Shown piece by piece: positions 56,561-64,000 of a stretch of DNA of 64,000 nucleotides; position 1 is the first letter of the stretch; every line of letters begins with the position of its first letter. Location of the stretch: assembly GCF_000419605.1 (NCBI RefSeq), contig NZ_ATTI01000001.1, positions 2,638,501-2,702,500 on the forward strand. The letters run 5' to 3'. The position numbers and the translations under genes were made by a program. The stretch is from Sphingomonas phyllosphaerae 5.2. Its GTDB lineage: Bacteria; Pseudomonadota; Alphaproteobacteria; Sphingomonadales; Sphingomonadaceae. The notes below the pieces were generated by a model, which was not told the origin of the DNA, did not search any database, and was given only the letters and a program-made list of their open reading frames with translations.

Positions 56561-57337
56561 TTACTCCACCACTGCCGCGGCATCCGCCTCGGCGGTCTGC
56601 GCATCGGCACCATGCGCGCGGCCCAGCAGATCGGCGATCTTCTTGCCGCGACGCTGCGCCACCGACTTCGGCGAGGTCTGGCTGCCCAGCGCCTCGAACG
56701 TCGCACGGATCATGTTGTAGGGGTTGGACGTACCGACCGACTTGGTCACCACGTCGTGAACGCCCAGGCTTTCGAACACGGCGCGCATCGGGCCGCCCGC
56801 AATGATCCCGGTGCCCTGCGGCGCCGAGCGAACGGTGACGCGGCCGGCACCGAAGTGGCCGTTGCCGTCATGGTGCAGCGTGCGACCTTCCTTCAGCGGC
56901 ACGCGCAGCATCTTCTTCTTCGCAGCGGCCGTCGCCTTGGAGATCGCCTCCGGCACTTCGCGCGCCTTGCCATGACCGAAGCCTACGCGGCCCTTGCCAT
57001 CACCTACGACGACCAGCGCCGCGAAGCCGAAACGCTTGCCGCCCTTCACCGTCTTCGAGACGCGGTTGATGTGCACCAGCTTCTCGATCAGCTCTTCGCC
57101 GCCGTCATCCTGGCCACCACGACGGTCGTCACGACGTCCGCCGCGCCCATCGCGGCCACCGCCACGATTGCCGCCCGGGCCACCACGACCGCCGCCGCCA
57201 CCCGGGCCGCCGCGGCCACGGCCGCCGCGCGCGCCGCGCTCACCGCCGCCCTGGTAGCCGCCGGCGTTGCCGTCCTGCGGCGCCGCTGCGGCCTCGTTCT
57301 CCACAGCCTGCGGCTGCTGGTTGTTCTCGTCAGCCAT
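56561..57337 (-). CDS. rpsE: 30S ribosomal protein S5 with Gly/Arg-rich N-terminal extension
   Basis: The protein has 258 residues, against about 167 in E. coli. The S5 core starts near residue 80 ([39 protein letters not shown]) and has the usual [12 protein letters not shown] and [14 protein letters not shown] motifs. In front lies about 80 residues dominated by Gly and Arg (repeats such as RGGPGG and GGRDGR), an RGG-box-like disordered tail. A C-terminal Ala/Asp-rich tail is also present. The extension may bind RNA; this is inference. Confidence 0.95.
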   Translation of the reverse strand: MADENNQQPQAVENEAAAAPQDGNAGGYQGGGERGARGGRGRGGPGGGGGRGGPGGNRGGGRDGRGGRRDDRRGGQDDGGEELIEKLVHINRVSKTVKGGKRFGFAALVVVGDGKGRVGFGHGKAREVPEAISKATAAAKKKMLRVPLKEGRTLHHDGNGHFGAGRVTVRSAPQGTGIIAGGPMRAVFESLGVHDVVTKSVGTSNPYNMIRATFEALGSQTSPKSVAQRRGKKIADLLGRAHGADAQTAEADAAAVVE

Positions 57338-57340
57338 GTC

Positions 57341-57691
57341 TTAGAACTCCAGTCCGGCTTCGCGCGCCGCCTCGGCCAGCGCCTTGACGCGGCCGTGGAA
57401 AAGGAAGCCGCCACGATCGAAGACGACCTGGGTCACCCCGGCAGCCTTCGCGGCTTCCGCCACGCGCTTACCGACGGCAGCAGCCGCCTCGGTGTTGGCA
57501 GTCTTGCCCTCGTGCCCGGCCATCGTCGAGGCCGAAGCGACGGTACGGCCCTGCGCGTCGTCGATGACCTGCGCGTAGATGTGCTTGCCCGAACGATGCA
57601 CCGACAGGCGCGGACGGGTCCCGGCACGCGCGCGCAGCGCGGTCCGGTTGCGGCGACGCCGCTTCTCGAAAAGCGAAAGACCCTTGGTCAC
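57341..57691 (-). CDS. rplR: 50S ribosomal protein L18
   Basis: The 116-residue protein has a basic N-terminus ([38 protein letters not shown]), TVASAST near residue 51 and [27 protein letters not shown] at the end. L18 binds 5S rRNA. It overlaps the rplF stop by four nucleotides and lies three nucleotides before rpsE. Confidence 0.97.
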   Translation of the reverse strand: MTKGLSLFEKRRRRNRTALRARAGTRPRLSVHRSGKHIYAQVIDDAQGRTVASASTMAGHEGKTANTEAAAAVGKRVAEAAKAAGVTQVVFDRGGFLFHGRVKALAEAAREAGLEF

Positions 57692-58221
57692 TTCTTCTTC
57701 CCTTCCTTACGGAAGATAAACTCGCCCGCGTACTTGATGCCCTTGCCCTTGTACGGCTCCGGCTTGCGCCAGCGGCGGATCTCGGCGGCCAGCTGGCCGA
57801 CCTTCTGCTTGTCTGCGCCGCTGATCTCGATCGTGGTCGCATCCGGGGTCTTCACCTCGATGCCTTCCGGCACGTCGATGTTGACGTCATGGCTGTAGCC
57901 GAGCTGCAGCTTCAGGTTGCGGCCCTGTGCGGCGGCACGATAACCGACACCGGTGATAAGCAGCTTCTTGTTGAAGCCCTCGGTCACGCCCGTGACGAGA
58001 TTCTGAACCAGCGTGCGGTGCATGCCCCAGAACGCGCGTGCGCGCTTGGTGTCGTTCGCCGGCGTCACGCCGATCGCGTCGGACTGCACGTCGTAGCTGA
58101 TGAACTCCGACATGGGCATCGTCAGGGTACCCTTGGGGCCCTTGACCGACAGCTCATTGCCAGAGCGGGTCGCGGTGACGCCCGAGGGGATCGACACCGC
58201 TTTTTTACCGATGCGGCTCAT
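57688..58221 (-). CDS. rplF: 50S ribosomal protein L6
   Basis: The 177-residue protein opens [15 protein letters not shown] and contains [14 protein letters not shown] near residue 70, [10 protein letters not shown] near residue 91 and [19 protein letters not shown] near the C-terminus. L6 lies at the base of the L7/L12 stalk. The start codon shares one base with the rpsH stop. Confidence 0.97.
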   Translation of the reverse strand: MSRIGKKAVSIPSGVTATRSGNELSVKGPKGTLTMPMSEFISYDVQSDAIGVTPANDTKRARAFWGMHRTLVQNLVTGVTEGFNKKLLITGVGYRAAAQGRNLKLQLGYSHDVNIDVPEGIEVKTPDATTIEISGADKQKVGQLAAEIRRWRKPEPYKGKGIKYAGEFIFRKEGKKK

Positions 58222-58616
58222 CAGAACACCTCCGCGAGCACTTCGCCGCCGACGTTCTGCTCACGCGCTTCCGCATCGGAAAGCACGCCGCGAGGCGTCG
58301 AGACGATGGTGATGCCAAGGCCGTTCATCACACGCGGCAGCTCGGTGGCGCCGGAATAGATGCGACGGCCGGGCTTGGAAACGCGCGCGACATGCTTGAT
58401 CGCAGGCTGGCCCTCGAAATACTTCAGCTCGATGCGCACGCCAGCGGCGGGGCCCATCTGCTCTTCGGAATAGCCACGGATGTAGCCTTCGCGCTGCAGA
58501 ACGTCGAGCACGCGGACGCGAAGCTTCGACGACGGCGAAAGGACACTGTCCTTCTTCGCGCGCTGGCCGTTGCGGATGCGGGTGAGCAGGTCACCCAGGG
58601 GATCGGTCACTGCCAT
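58221..58616 (-). CDS. rpsH: 30S ribosomal protein S8
   Basis: The 131-residue protein has [21 protein letters not shown] near the start, [10 protein letters not shown] near residue 44 and the RNA-binding C-terminus [36 protein letters not shown]8 binds 16S rRNA and, in E. coli, represses the spc operon by binding the rplE message. I cannot tell whether this happens here. Confidence 0.97.
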   Translation of the reverse strand: MAVTDPLGDLLTRIRNGQRAKKDSVLSPSSKLRVRVLDVLQREGYIRGYSEEQMGPAAGVRIELKYFEGQPAIKHVARVSKPGRRIYSGATELPRVMNGLGITIVSTPRGVLSDAEAREQNVGGEVLAEVF

Positions 58617-58625
58617 CTTACGTCC

Positions 58626-58931
58626 TTACCAGCTCGACTTGGTGAGACCCGGGATCAGGCCCTTGTTGGCCAGATCGCGCAGCATCACACGGGCAAGCCC
58701 GAACTTGCGGTAATAGGCGCGCGGACGACCGGTCAGCGCGCAGCGGTTGCGAACGCGCGTCGGATTCGAATTGCGCGGCAGCTCGGCCATCTTCAGGCGC
58801 GCGATGAGACGCTCGGTCTCGTCAAGCGACTGGTCGTTGGCCTGCGCCTTCAGCTTCGCCAGCTTGGGCGCATATTGCGCCACAAGCTTCTTGCGACGCT
58901 CGTTCTTGTTCACGGAACTCAGTTTCGCCAT
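58626..58931 (-). CDS. rpsN: 30S ribosomal protein S14 (zinc-free form)
   Basis: The 101-residue protein has [21 protein letters not shown] near the start, and the C-terminal [34 protein letters not shown]. The long length and absence of the CxxC pairs mark the zinc-independent form. It is located between rplE and rpsH as usual. Confidence 0.97.
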   Translation of the reverse strand: MAKLSSVNKNERRKKLVAQYAPKLAKLKAQANDQSLDETERLIARLKMAELPRNSNPTRVRNRCALTGRPRAYYRKFGLARVMLRDLANKGLIPGLTKSSW

Positions 58932-58966
58932 GGACTTAAGCTCTCTTTATCAGACCAGAAGGGCGG

Positions 58967-59551
58967 TCATGCCGCCTTCTTCTCAGTCGTTTCTTCCTCG
59001 ATCGGGAACGGGAACCCAAACAAACGGAGCAGCTCGCGCGCCTCGTCGTCGGTCTTCGCGCTCGTCGTCACGATCACGTCCATGCCGCGCACCTTGTCGA
59101 TGCGGTCATAGTTGATCTCCGGGAACACGATCTGCTCCTTGATGCCGCAGGCGTAATTGCCACGGCCATCGAAGCTTTTCGGGTTCAGCCCGCGGAAATC
59201 GCGGACGCGCGGCAGCGCGATGGTGATGAAGCGATCGAGGAACTCGTACATCCGCTCGCGGCGAAGCGTGACCTTCACGCCGATCGGCATGCCCTCACGC
59301 AGCTTGAACTGCGCGATCGACTTCTTCGCCTTTGTGATCACCGGCTTCTGGCCCGCGATCAGCTCCATCTCGGACGCAGCCTGGTCGACGCGCTTCTTGT
59401 CCTGCGTCGCCTCGCCAACGCCCATGTTGAGCACGATCTTCTCAATGCGCGGGATCTCCAGCGCATTCTTGTAACCGAACTTCTCGGTCATCGCCGCCAC
59501 GATGCGATCGTCGTAGATCGCCTTCATGCGGGGCTTGTAGGCGTCAGCCAC
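58967..59551 (-). CDS. rplE: 50S ribosomal protein L5
   Basis: The chosen GTG start ([14 protein letters not shown]) overlaps the rplX stop by eight nucleotides and gives 194 residues, the usual length. Longer upstream frames are arginine-rich read-through of rplX. The core has [43 protein letters not shown] and [20 protein letters not shown]5 binds 5S rRNA. Confidence 0.95.
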   Translation of the reverse strand: MADAYKPRMKAIYDDRIVAAMTEKFGYKNALEIPRIEKIVLNMGVGEATQDKKRVDQAASEMELIAGQKPVITKAKKSIAQFKLREGMPIGVKVTLRRERMYEFLDRFITIALPRVRDFRGLNPKSFDGRGNYACGIKEQIVFPEINYDRIDKVRGMDVIVTTSAKTDDEARELLRLFGFPFPIEEETTEKKAA

Positions 59552-59861
59552 CGATCTTCTCCCCGGTCTTGACGGCCACGCGGACCTTCTTGCCGTCCTG
59601 CGTCTCGAAACGGACGCGGGTCGGCTTCCCATCGGCGGTGACGTGCGCCACCTTCGAGATGTGCAGCGGCGCCTCGATCTTCTCGAGACCACCCTGCGGG
59701 TTTGCCTGGCTCGGCTTGCGGTGACGGGTCGCGACGTTGACGCCGCCCACGATCACCTTGCCATCGCGCGGCATCGCCACGGTGACGGTACCGGTCTTGC
59801 CCTTGTCCTTGCCGGACAGGACGATGACCTGATCGCCCTTCTTGATCTTCGCGGCAGCCAT
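59544..59861 (-). CDS. rplX: 50S ribosomal protein L24
   Basis: The ATG gives 105 residues with a KOW motif ([22 protein letters not shown]), [20 protein letters not shown] near residue 40 and [22 protein letters not shown] at the end. L24 starts large-subunit assembly on 23S rRNA. The start shares one base with the rplN stop (TAATG). Confidence 0.96.
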   Translation of the reverse strand: MAAAKIKKGDQVIVLSGKDKGKTGTVTVAMPRDGKVIVGGVNVATRHRKPSQANPQGGLEKIEAPLHISKVAHVTADGKPTRVRFETQDGKKVRVAVKTGEKIGG

Positions 59862-60229
59862 TACAGCACCTCCGGAGCCAGCGAGATGATCTTCATGTGC
59901 TTCTTGCCACGAAGCTCGCGCACCACCGGGCCGAAGATACGGGTGCCGATCGGCTCCTCGTTCTTGTTGACCAGCACCGCGGCGTTGCCGTCGAAACGGA
60001 TCACCGAGCCGTCGGCGCGACGGATGTCCTTGGCGGTACGCACGATCACCGCGCGGTGAACGTCGCCCTTCTTGACGCGGCCACGCGGCTGCGCCTCCTT
60101 GACGCTGACGACGATGATGTCGCCGACGCCGGCCGTGCGGCGCTTGGACCCGCCAAGCACCTTGATGCACTGCACCCGCTTCGCGCCGCTGTTGTCAGCG
60201 ACGTCGAGATTGGATTGCATCTGGATCAT
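59861..60229 (-). CDS. rplN: 50S ribosomal protein L14
   Basis: The ATG at 60229 gives 122 residues, the universal L14 length, starting [45 protein letters not shown] follows near residue 65 and [13 protein letters not shown] near residue 97. It is the first gene of the spc part and is separated from rpsQ by 225 nt that contain a terminator-like hairpin. Confidence 0.97.
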   Translation of the reverse strand: MIQMQSNLDVADNSGAKRVQCIKVLGGSKRRTAGVGDIIVVSVKEAQPRGRVKKGDVHRAVIVRTAKDIRRADGSVIRFDGNAAVLVNKNEEPIGTRIFGPVVRELRGKKHMKIISLAPEVL

Positions 60230-60280
60230 CGATCCGCTTCCTTCTCGCTCATGGGGTGGATACCGACCCAACCCCGCCTA

Positions 60281-60324
60281 TAAAAAAACGACCCCCGGCG
60301 GCGGGCCTAACCCGCGCCAGGGGG
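60281..60324 (-). terminator. Terminator-like hairpin at the rpsQ/rplN junction
   Basis: On the minus strand CCCCCTGGCGCGGG (60324-60311), loop TTAG and GCCCGCCGCCGGGGG (60306-60292) form a strong stem with two single-base bulges, followed by TCG and seven T residues (60288-60282). It would separate the S10 and spc parts or act as a partial attenuator. Confidence 0.6.
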
Positions 60325-60454
60325 AGCAGCCCGGTAGCTGCTCCGTCGATGGAAGGCAAGCCCCCATCCCACGTCGCCCCCGCCCGCTCATGTGGTCTCC
60401 GACGTCTCCGCCGGACCCTGCACGAAACGGTGCGAGGCACTTCATCGACGACGC

Positions 60455-60727
60455 TTACGCGTCGACGTCGACCCGCTCCGGCGCCACGTGCGTGTTCACG
60501 CGGTCCAGCACCTTCCAAGTCTTCAGCTTCGACATCGGTGCGATCTCCTCGATGCGCACCGTCTCGCCTGCCTTATACTCATTCGCCTCGTCATGGGCGT
60601 GATACTTCTTCGAACGGCGGATGATCTTGCCGTAGAGCGGGTGCTTGACCTTACGCTCCACGTTCACGACCACCGTCTTCTCGCCCTTGTCGGAGACGAT
60701 CACTCCGGTCAGCACGCGCTTCGGCAT
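60455..60727 (-). CDS. rpsQ: 30S ribosomal protein S17
   Basis: The ATG at 60727 gives 90 residues with [21 protein letters not shown] at the start, [19 protein letters not shown] near residue 29 and [21 protein letters not shown] near residue 57. S17 binds 16S rRNA early in assembly. It is the last gene of the S10 part. Confidence 0.97.
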   Translation of the reverse strand: MPKRVLTGVIVSDKGEKTVVVNVERKVKHPLYGKIIRRSKKYHAHDEANEYKAGETVRIEEIAPMSKLKTWKVLDRVNTHVAPERVDVDA

Positions 60728-60740
60728 GTGCGTCGTCCTC

Positions 60741-60947
60741 TTACTTGGCCGCGGCGGCAGCGTTGCGCTGCGCCTGCAGGGTCTTGATACGGGCGATGTC
60801 CTTGCGGACCTCACGCACGCGGCTCGGCTTCTCGAGCTGGCTGGTCGCAGCCTGGAAGCGCAGGTTGAACTGCTCGCGCTTCAGGTTGCCCAGGTTCTCG
60901 GAGAGCTGGTCGTCGCTCTGGCCGTTGAAGTCGGTCTTGTTCGCCAT
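60741..60947 (-). CDS. rpmC: 50S ribosomal protein L29
   Basis: The 68-residue protein has two helices with [43 protein letters not shown], the L29 hallmark, and an Ala-rich end. L29 sits by the exit tunnel and helps dock trigger factor and SRP. One base separates it from the rplP stop. Confidence 0.96.
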   Translation of the reverse strand: MANKTDFNGQSDDQLSENLGNLKREQFNLRFQAATSQLEKPSRVREVRKDIARIKTLQAQRNAAAAAK

Positions 60948-60948
60948 C

Positions 60949-61383
60949 TTACTCGCCTCCCAGGTGCGAGGTGTCGCCGAGGCGCGCCACGACCTTGGTC
61001 TTGATCGGCAGCTTCATCGCGGCGCGCTCGAACGCTTCCGCGGCCAGCGGCCCTTCGACGCCGTCGAGTTCGAACAGGATCCGGCCCGGCTTGACGCGGG
61101 CGGCCCAGAACTCCGGCGAACCCTTGCCCGAGCCCATGCGGACTTCGGCGGGCTTGCTCGACACCGGCACGTCCGGGAACACGCGGATCCACAGACGCCC
61201 CTGGCGCTTGATATGGCGTGTGATCGCGCGGCGGGCCGCCTCGATCTGACGCGCGGTGATACGATCCGGCTCCATCGCCTTGAGGCCATAGGAGCCGAAG
61301 TTCAGCGACGTACCGCCCTTGGCGTCGCCGTGAATACGGCCCTTGAACGCCTTGCGGAACTTGGTGCGCTTCGGTTGCAGCAT
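60949..61383 (-). CDS. rplP: 50S ribosomal protein L16
   Basis: The 144-residue protein opens [19 protein letters not shown] and has [59 protein letters not shown] follows near residue 79. L16 organises the peptidyl-transferase region with the A-site tRNA. It lies between rpsC and rpmC. Confidence 0.97.
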   Translation of the reverse strand: MLQPKRTKFRKAFKGRIHGDAKGGTSLNFGSYGLKAMEPDRITARQIEAARRAITRHIKRQGRLWIRVFPDVPVSSKPAEVRMGSGKGSPEFWAARVKPGRILFELDGVEGPLAAEAFERAAMKLPIKTKVVARLGDTSHLGGE

Positions 61384-61395
61384 GTCCGTTATTCC

Positions 61396-62103
61396 TTAGC
61401 GACGGTCGTCGCGCGCAGGGCGGACGCCGGAGGTCTGAGCCTCCATCATGAGGCGATCGGTCGCGAACGGATCGTGACCGAGGATCTCGCCCTTGAACAC
61501 CCACACCTTCACACCGCAGACGCCATACGCGGTGTGCGCTTCGGCATGTGCGTAGTCGATGTTGGCGCGCAGCGTGTGCAGCGGCACGCGGCCCTCACGA
61601 TAGCTCTCCGAACGCGCGATCTCCGCGCCGCCCAGACGGCCACCGCAATACACCTTGATGCCGTCAGCGCCGAGCCGCATCGCGGACTGCACCGCACGCT
61701 TCATGGCGCGGCGGAATGCGATACGACGCTCCAGCTGATCGGCGATGCCCTGTGCGATCAGCTTGGCATCGACCTCCGGCTTGCGGATCTCGACGATGTT
61801 CAGCGACACGTCCGAGCTGGTCATCGCGCCGAGGATCTTCCTCAGCTTCTCGATGTCCGAGCCCTTCTTGCCGATGATGACGCCCGGGCGGGCTGCGAAG
61901 ATCGAAATGCGGCACAGCTTGGCCGGACGATCGATCACCACCTTGGAGATCGCGGCCTGCGGCAGCGTCTTCATGATGTACTGGCGGATCTTCAGATCCT
62001 CCAGCAGCAGCTTCTTGTAGTCGGCGCCTTCGGCGTACCAACGGCTGTCCCAGGTGCGGTTGATCTGCAGGCGCAGACCGATCGGGTTGCTCTTATGACC
62101 CAT
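61396..62103 (-). CDS. rpsC: 30S ribosomal protein S3
   Basis: The 235-residue protein starts [25 protein letters not shown]. It has the KH domain motif [17 protein letters not shown] near residue 75 and the C-terminal [41 protein letters not shown]3 forms part of the mRNA entry channel. It overlaps the rplV stop by one base. Confidence 0.97.
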   Translation of the reverse strand: MGHKSNPIGLRLQINRTWDSRWYAEGADYKKLLLEDLKIRQYIMKTLPQAAISKVVIDRPAKLCRISIFAARPGVIIGKKGSDIEKLRKILGAMTSSDVSLNIVEIRKPEVDAKLIAQGIADQLERRIAFRRAMKRAVQSAMRLGADGIKVYCGGRLGGAEIARSESYREGRVPLHTLRANIDYAHAEAHTAYGVCGVKVWVFKGEILGHDPFATDRLMMEAQTSGVRPARDDRR

Positions 62104-62480
62104 TAGGCTTCTTCCTGCTCGCGCACGACGATCCGCAGCCGTGAGAACGGCTTCAGGATCCGGGTGGACTTGCCGCGGCCGCGCGTTGCGAACCGCTTCA
62201 TGGTGATCGACTTGCCGACCGACGCCTCGGCGACGACCAGTGCATCGACGTCGAGGTTGTGGTTGTTCTCGGCGTTGGCGATGGCCGAAGCCAGAACCTT
62301 GCGCGCATCGATCGCCATCGACTTCTTCGAGAAGGCGAGGATGTTCAGCGCATCACCGACCTTGCGACCGCGGATCAACGCAGCGACCAGGCCCAGCTTC
62401 TGTGCCGAACCACGGATCTGCGTGCCGACCGACAACGCTTCCTTGTCGCCGACCTTGCGGGGGGACTGAGGCTTGCTCAT
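62103..62480 (-). CDS. rplV: 50S ribosomal protein L22
   Basis: The 125-residue protein has [33 protein letters not shown] near the start, [35 protein letters not shown] and [22 protein letters not shown], the loop that lines the exit tunnel. It carries a 12-residue N-terminal addition before the usual start. Confidence 0.96.
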   Translation of the reverse strand: MSKPQSPRKVGDKEALSVGTQIRGSAQKLGLVAALIRGRKVGDALNILAFSKKSMAIDARKVLASAIANAENNHNLDVDALVVAEASVGKSITMKRFATRGRGKSTRILKPFSRLRIVVREQEEA

Positions 62481-62755
62481 CAGCGCTTGCCCTTCTTGTC
62501 AGCCGCGTGACCCGGGAAATAACGGGTCGGCGCGAATTCACCGAGCTTCATGCCGACCATGTCCTCGTTCACCGTCACCGGCACGAACTTGCGGCCGTTA
62601 TAGACGGTGAAGGTCAGGCCGATGAACTGCGGCAGGATGGTGGAGCGACGCGACCAGGTCTTGATCGGCGCACGGCCGCCAGCGTCCTGTGCGACTTCGG
62701 CCTTCTTGAGCAAGCTCAGCTCAACGAACGGGCCCTTCCATACGGAGCGCGCCAT
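62480..62755 (-). CDS. rpsS: 30S ribosomal protein S19
   Basis: The 91-residue protein starts [20 protein letters not shown] and has [51 protein letters not shown]19 sits on the head of the small subunit next to S13. Start and stop share single bases with rplB and rplV. Confidence 0.97.
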   Translation of the reverse strand: MARSVWKGPFVELSLLKKAEVAQDAGGRAPIKTWSRRSTILPQFIGLTFTVYNGRKFVPVTVNEDMVGMKLGEFAPTRYFPGHAADKKGKR

Positions 62756-63588
62756 TACTTCTTCCTCGCGTGACGGCTACGGATGATCATCTTGTCCGTC
62801 GCCTTGTTGTGGCGCGTGCGCGCACCCTTGGTCGGCTTGCCCCACGGCGTCACCGGATGGCGACCGCCCGAGGTCCGGCCTTCGCCACCGCCGTGCGGGT
62901 GGTCGACCGGGTTCTTCGCCACACCGCGCGTCAGCGGACGCTTGCCCATCCAGCGCGAACGGCCGGCCTTGCCGAGGTTCTGGTTCTGGTTGTCCGGGTT
63001 GGAAACCGCACCGACCGTCGCCATGCAATCGCCGTGAATGTAGCGCTGCTCGCCCGAGTTCAGGCGCACGATCACCATGCCGCGGTCACGACCGACGACT
63101 TGGACGTACGTGCCCGCCGAACGTGCGATCTGGCCGCCCTTGCCGGGCTTCATCTCGACGTTGTGGACGATGGTGCCGACCGGCATCTGGCCGAGCTCCA
63201 TCGCATTGCCCGGCTTCACGTCGGTCTTGCGACCGGCGACGACCTTGTCGCCCACCGCGAGCCGCTGCGGCGCGATGATGTATGACTGCTCGCCGTCCGG
63301 ATACGAAACCAGCGCGATGAACGCGGTGCGGTTGGGATCATATTCCAGCCGCTCGACCGTGCCGTCCACGTCCCACTTGCGACGCTTGAAGTCGATGAAG
63401 CGATAACGCTGCTTGTGACCGCCGGCGATGCCGCGCGAGGTCACATGGCCCTTGTTGTTGCGGCCGCCGCTCTTGCGCTTGCCTTCGGTCAGCGCCTTGA
63501 CAGGCTTGCCCTTCCACAGCGACGACTTGTCGACGAGGATCAGGCCGCGCTGCGCCGGCGATGTCGGGTTATAATGCTTGAGTGCCAT
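62755..63588 (-). CDS. rplB: 50S ribosomal protein L2
   Basis: The ATG at 63588 gives 277 residues starting [52 protein letters not shown] follows near residue 55. The catalytic-centre segment [31 protein letters not shown] near residue 222 holds the key His. L2 is needed for subunit joining and peptidyl transfer. It is separated from rplW by one base. Confidence 0.97.
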   Translation of the reverse strand: MALKHYNPTSPAQRGLILVDKSSLWKGKPVKALTEGKRKSGGRNNKGHVTSRGIAGGHKQRYRFIDFKRRKWDVDGTVERLEYDPNRTAFIALVSYPDGEQSYIIAPQRLAVGDKVVAGRKTDVKPGNAMELGQMPVGTIVHNVEMKPGKGGQIARSAGTYVQVVGRDRGMVIVRLNSGEQRYIHGDCMATVGAVSNPDNQNQNLGKAGRSRWMGKRPLTRGVAKNPVDHPHGGGEGRTSGGRHPVTPWGKPTKGARTRHNKATDKMIIRSRHARKK

Positions 63589-63589
63589 C

Positions 63590-63904
63590 TTACTTGGCCC
63601 CCTCGGTGACGTCGATCGACTGCCCCTCGCGGAGCGTGACAATCGCCTTCTTCATGTCGGACCGCTGGTAGGGCGCACCCTTCCAACGCTTGGTCTTGCC
63701 CTTCTGGACGATCGTGTTGACGCTGACGACGCTGACGTCGAACAGCGCTTCCACAGCCGCCTTGATCTCGGGCTTGGTCGCCTTGTTCGCGACCTTGAAG
63801 ACTACCGCGTTCTGCTCGGACAGCAGCGTCGCCTTCTCGGTGATGTGCGGCGCGACAATCACGTCGTAATGACGGTTGTCGATCGCCTTTGCCGGCTTAG
63901 CCAT
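63590..63904 (-). CDS. rplW: 50S ribosomal protein L23
   Basis: The 104-residue protein has [55 protein letters not shown] and [22 protein letters not shown], the L23 fold. L23 docks trigger factor and SRP at the tunnel exit. Its start overlaps the rplD stop by eight nucleotides. Confidence 0.97.
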   Translation of the reverse strand: MAKPAKAIDNRHYDVIVAPHITEKATLLSEQNAVVFKVANKATKPEIKAAVEALFDVSVVSVNTIVQKGKTKRWKGAPYQRSDMKKAIVTLREGQSIDVTEGAK

Positions 63905-64000
63905 TGAAGCGCGCCTCCAGCTTCTCGACCGCCGCGCGCGTCAGCACCAGCGTGTCAGCCTTGATGATATCGTAGACGTTCGCGCCCACGGCCGGCAGCA
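63897..64000 (-). CDS. rplD: 50S ribosomal protein L4, C-terminal fragment (gene continues beyond window)
   Basis: Only the last 34 codons are present. They read [20 protein letters not shown], then a final helix [11 protein letters not shown] and stop TAA at 63897. This is the conserved L4 C-terminus, and the position directly ahead of rplW confirms it. The stop lies inside the rplW start region, so the two are translationally coupled. Confidence 0.93.
   Translation of the reverse strand, partial: LPAVGANVYDIIKADTLVLTRAAVEKLEARFNG

Overview
The window is chromosomal DNA of a high-GC alphaproteobacterium, most likely a sphingomonad (Sphingomonas or a close relative). The ribosomal block carries adk between secY and rpsM with no infA or rpmJ there. 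Promoters of the alphaproteobacterial EcfG stress sigma type (GGAAC-N17-GTT) are visible. Many proteins (DUF6165, the TIGR04290-type methyltransferase, a Gly/Arg-extended S5) look like what I know from that group. Genes are tightly packed, with many 1-8 nt stop/start overlaps.

1-11.4 kb: a glycan-type cluster. A minus-strand arm holds a sugar hydrolase-like protein, a TIGR04290 methyltransferase and, separately further out, a Zn-dehydrogenase. A plus-strand arm holds a GT9-like protein and DUF6165, then a six-gene coupled operon (two SDR epimerases, one GT4, three CgeB-like glycosyltransferases). The hydrolase is a circular permutation of a (beta/alpha)8 glycosidase. EcfG-type motifs precede the methyltransferase, the epimerase operon and the following csbD gene, so the cluster may be a general-stress glycan system. 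No flippase, polymerase or exporter is in view.

11.6-16.4 kb: csbD, then a three-gene sensory unit on the minus strand: a stand-alone LOV photosensor, a CheB/CheR/PAS/HWE hybrid kinase and a single-domain response regulator. 16.4-17.4 kb is gene-free and holds a REP-type palindrome.

17.4-23.6 kb: L-serine dehydratase behind a tandem glycine riboswitch, a TetR regulator with repeated TACC-N4-GGTA sites, an unknown protein, an ArsB-family permease coupled to an MFS transporter with an FNR/FixK-like box, and a nucleoside deaminase. 23.6-29.9 kb: a fused 5-oxoprolinase-type enzyme with DUF969/DUF979 membrane proteins and DUF2891, read as a 5-oxoproline uptake and hydrolysis unit. 29.9-33.8 kb: a PaoABC-like molybdenum aldehyde oxidoreductase. 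34-37.4 kb: an exported amidohydrolase and an exported S9 peptidase. 37.4-43.3 kb: an acetate symporter with its DUF485 partner and a large three-propeller GH43 protein. 43.3-49.9 kb: pncB, an Hsp70-like gene directly behind tRNA-Arg(CCU), an ArsC/Spx-like protein, an unknown secreted protein, guaA, map and a ParD-like gene.

50-64 kb: the S10-spc-alpha ribosomal superoperon on the minus strand from the 3' end of rplD to rplQ, including secY, adk and rpoA. It is interrupted by terminator-like hairpins at the rpsQ/rplN, rplO/secY and adk/rpsM junctions, so it is probably read as several transcription units. A small membrane protein of unknown function sits between adk and rpsM.
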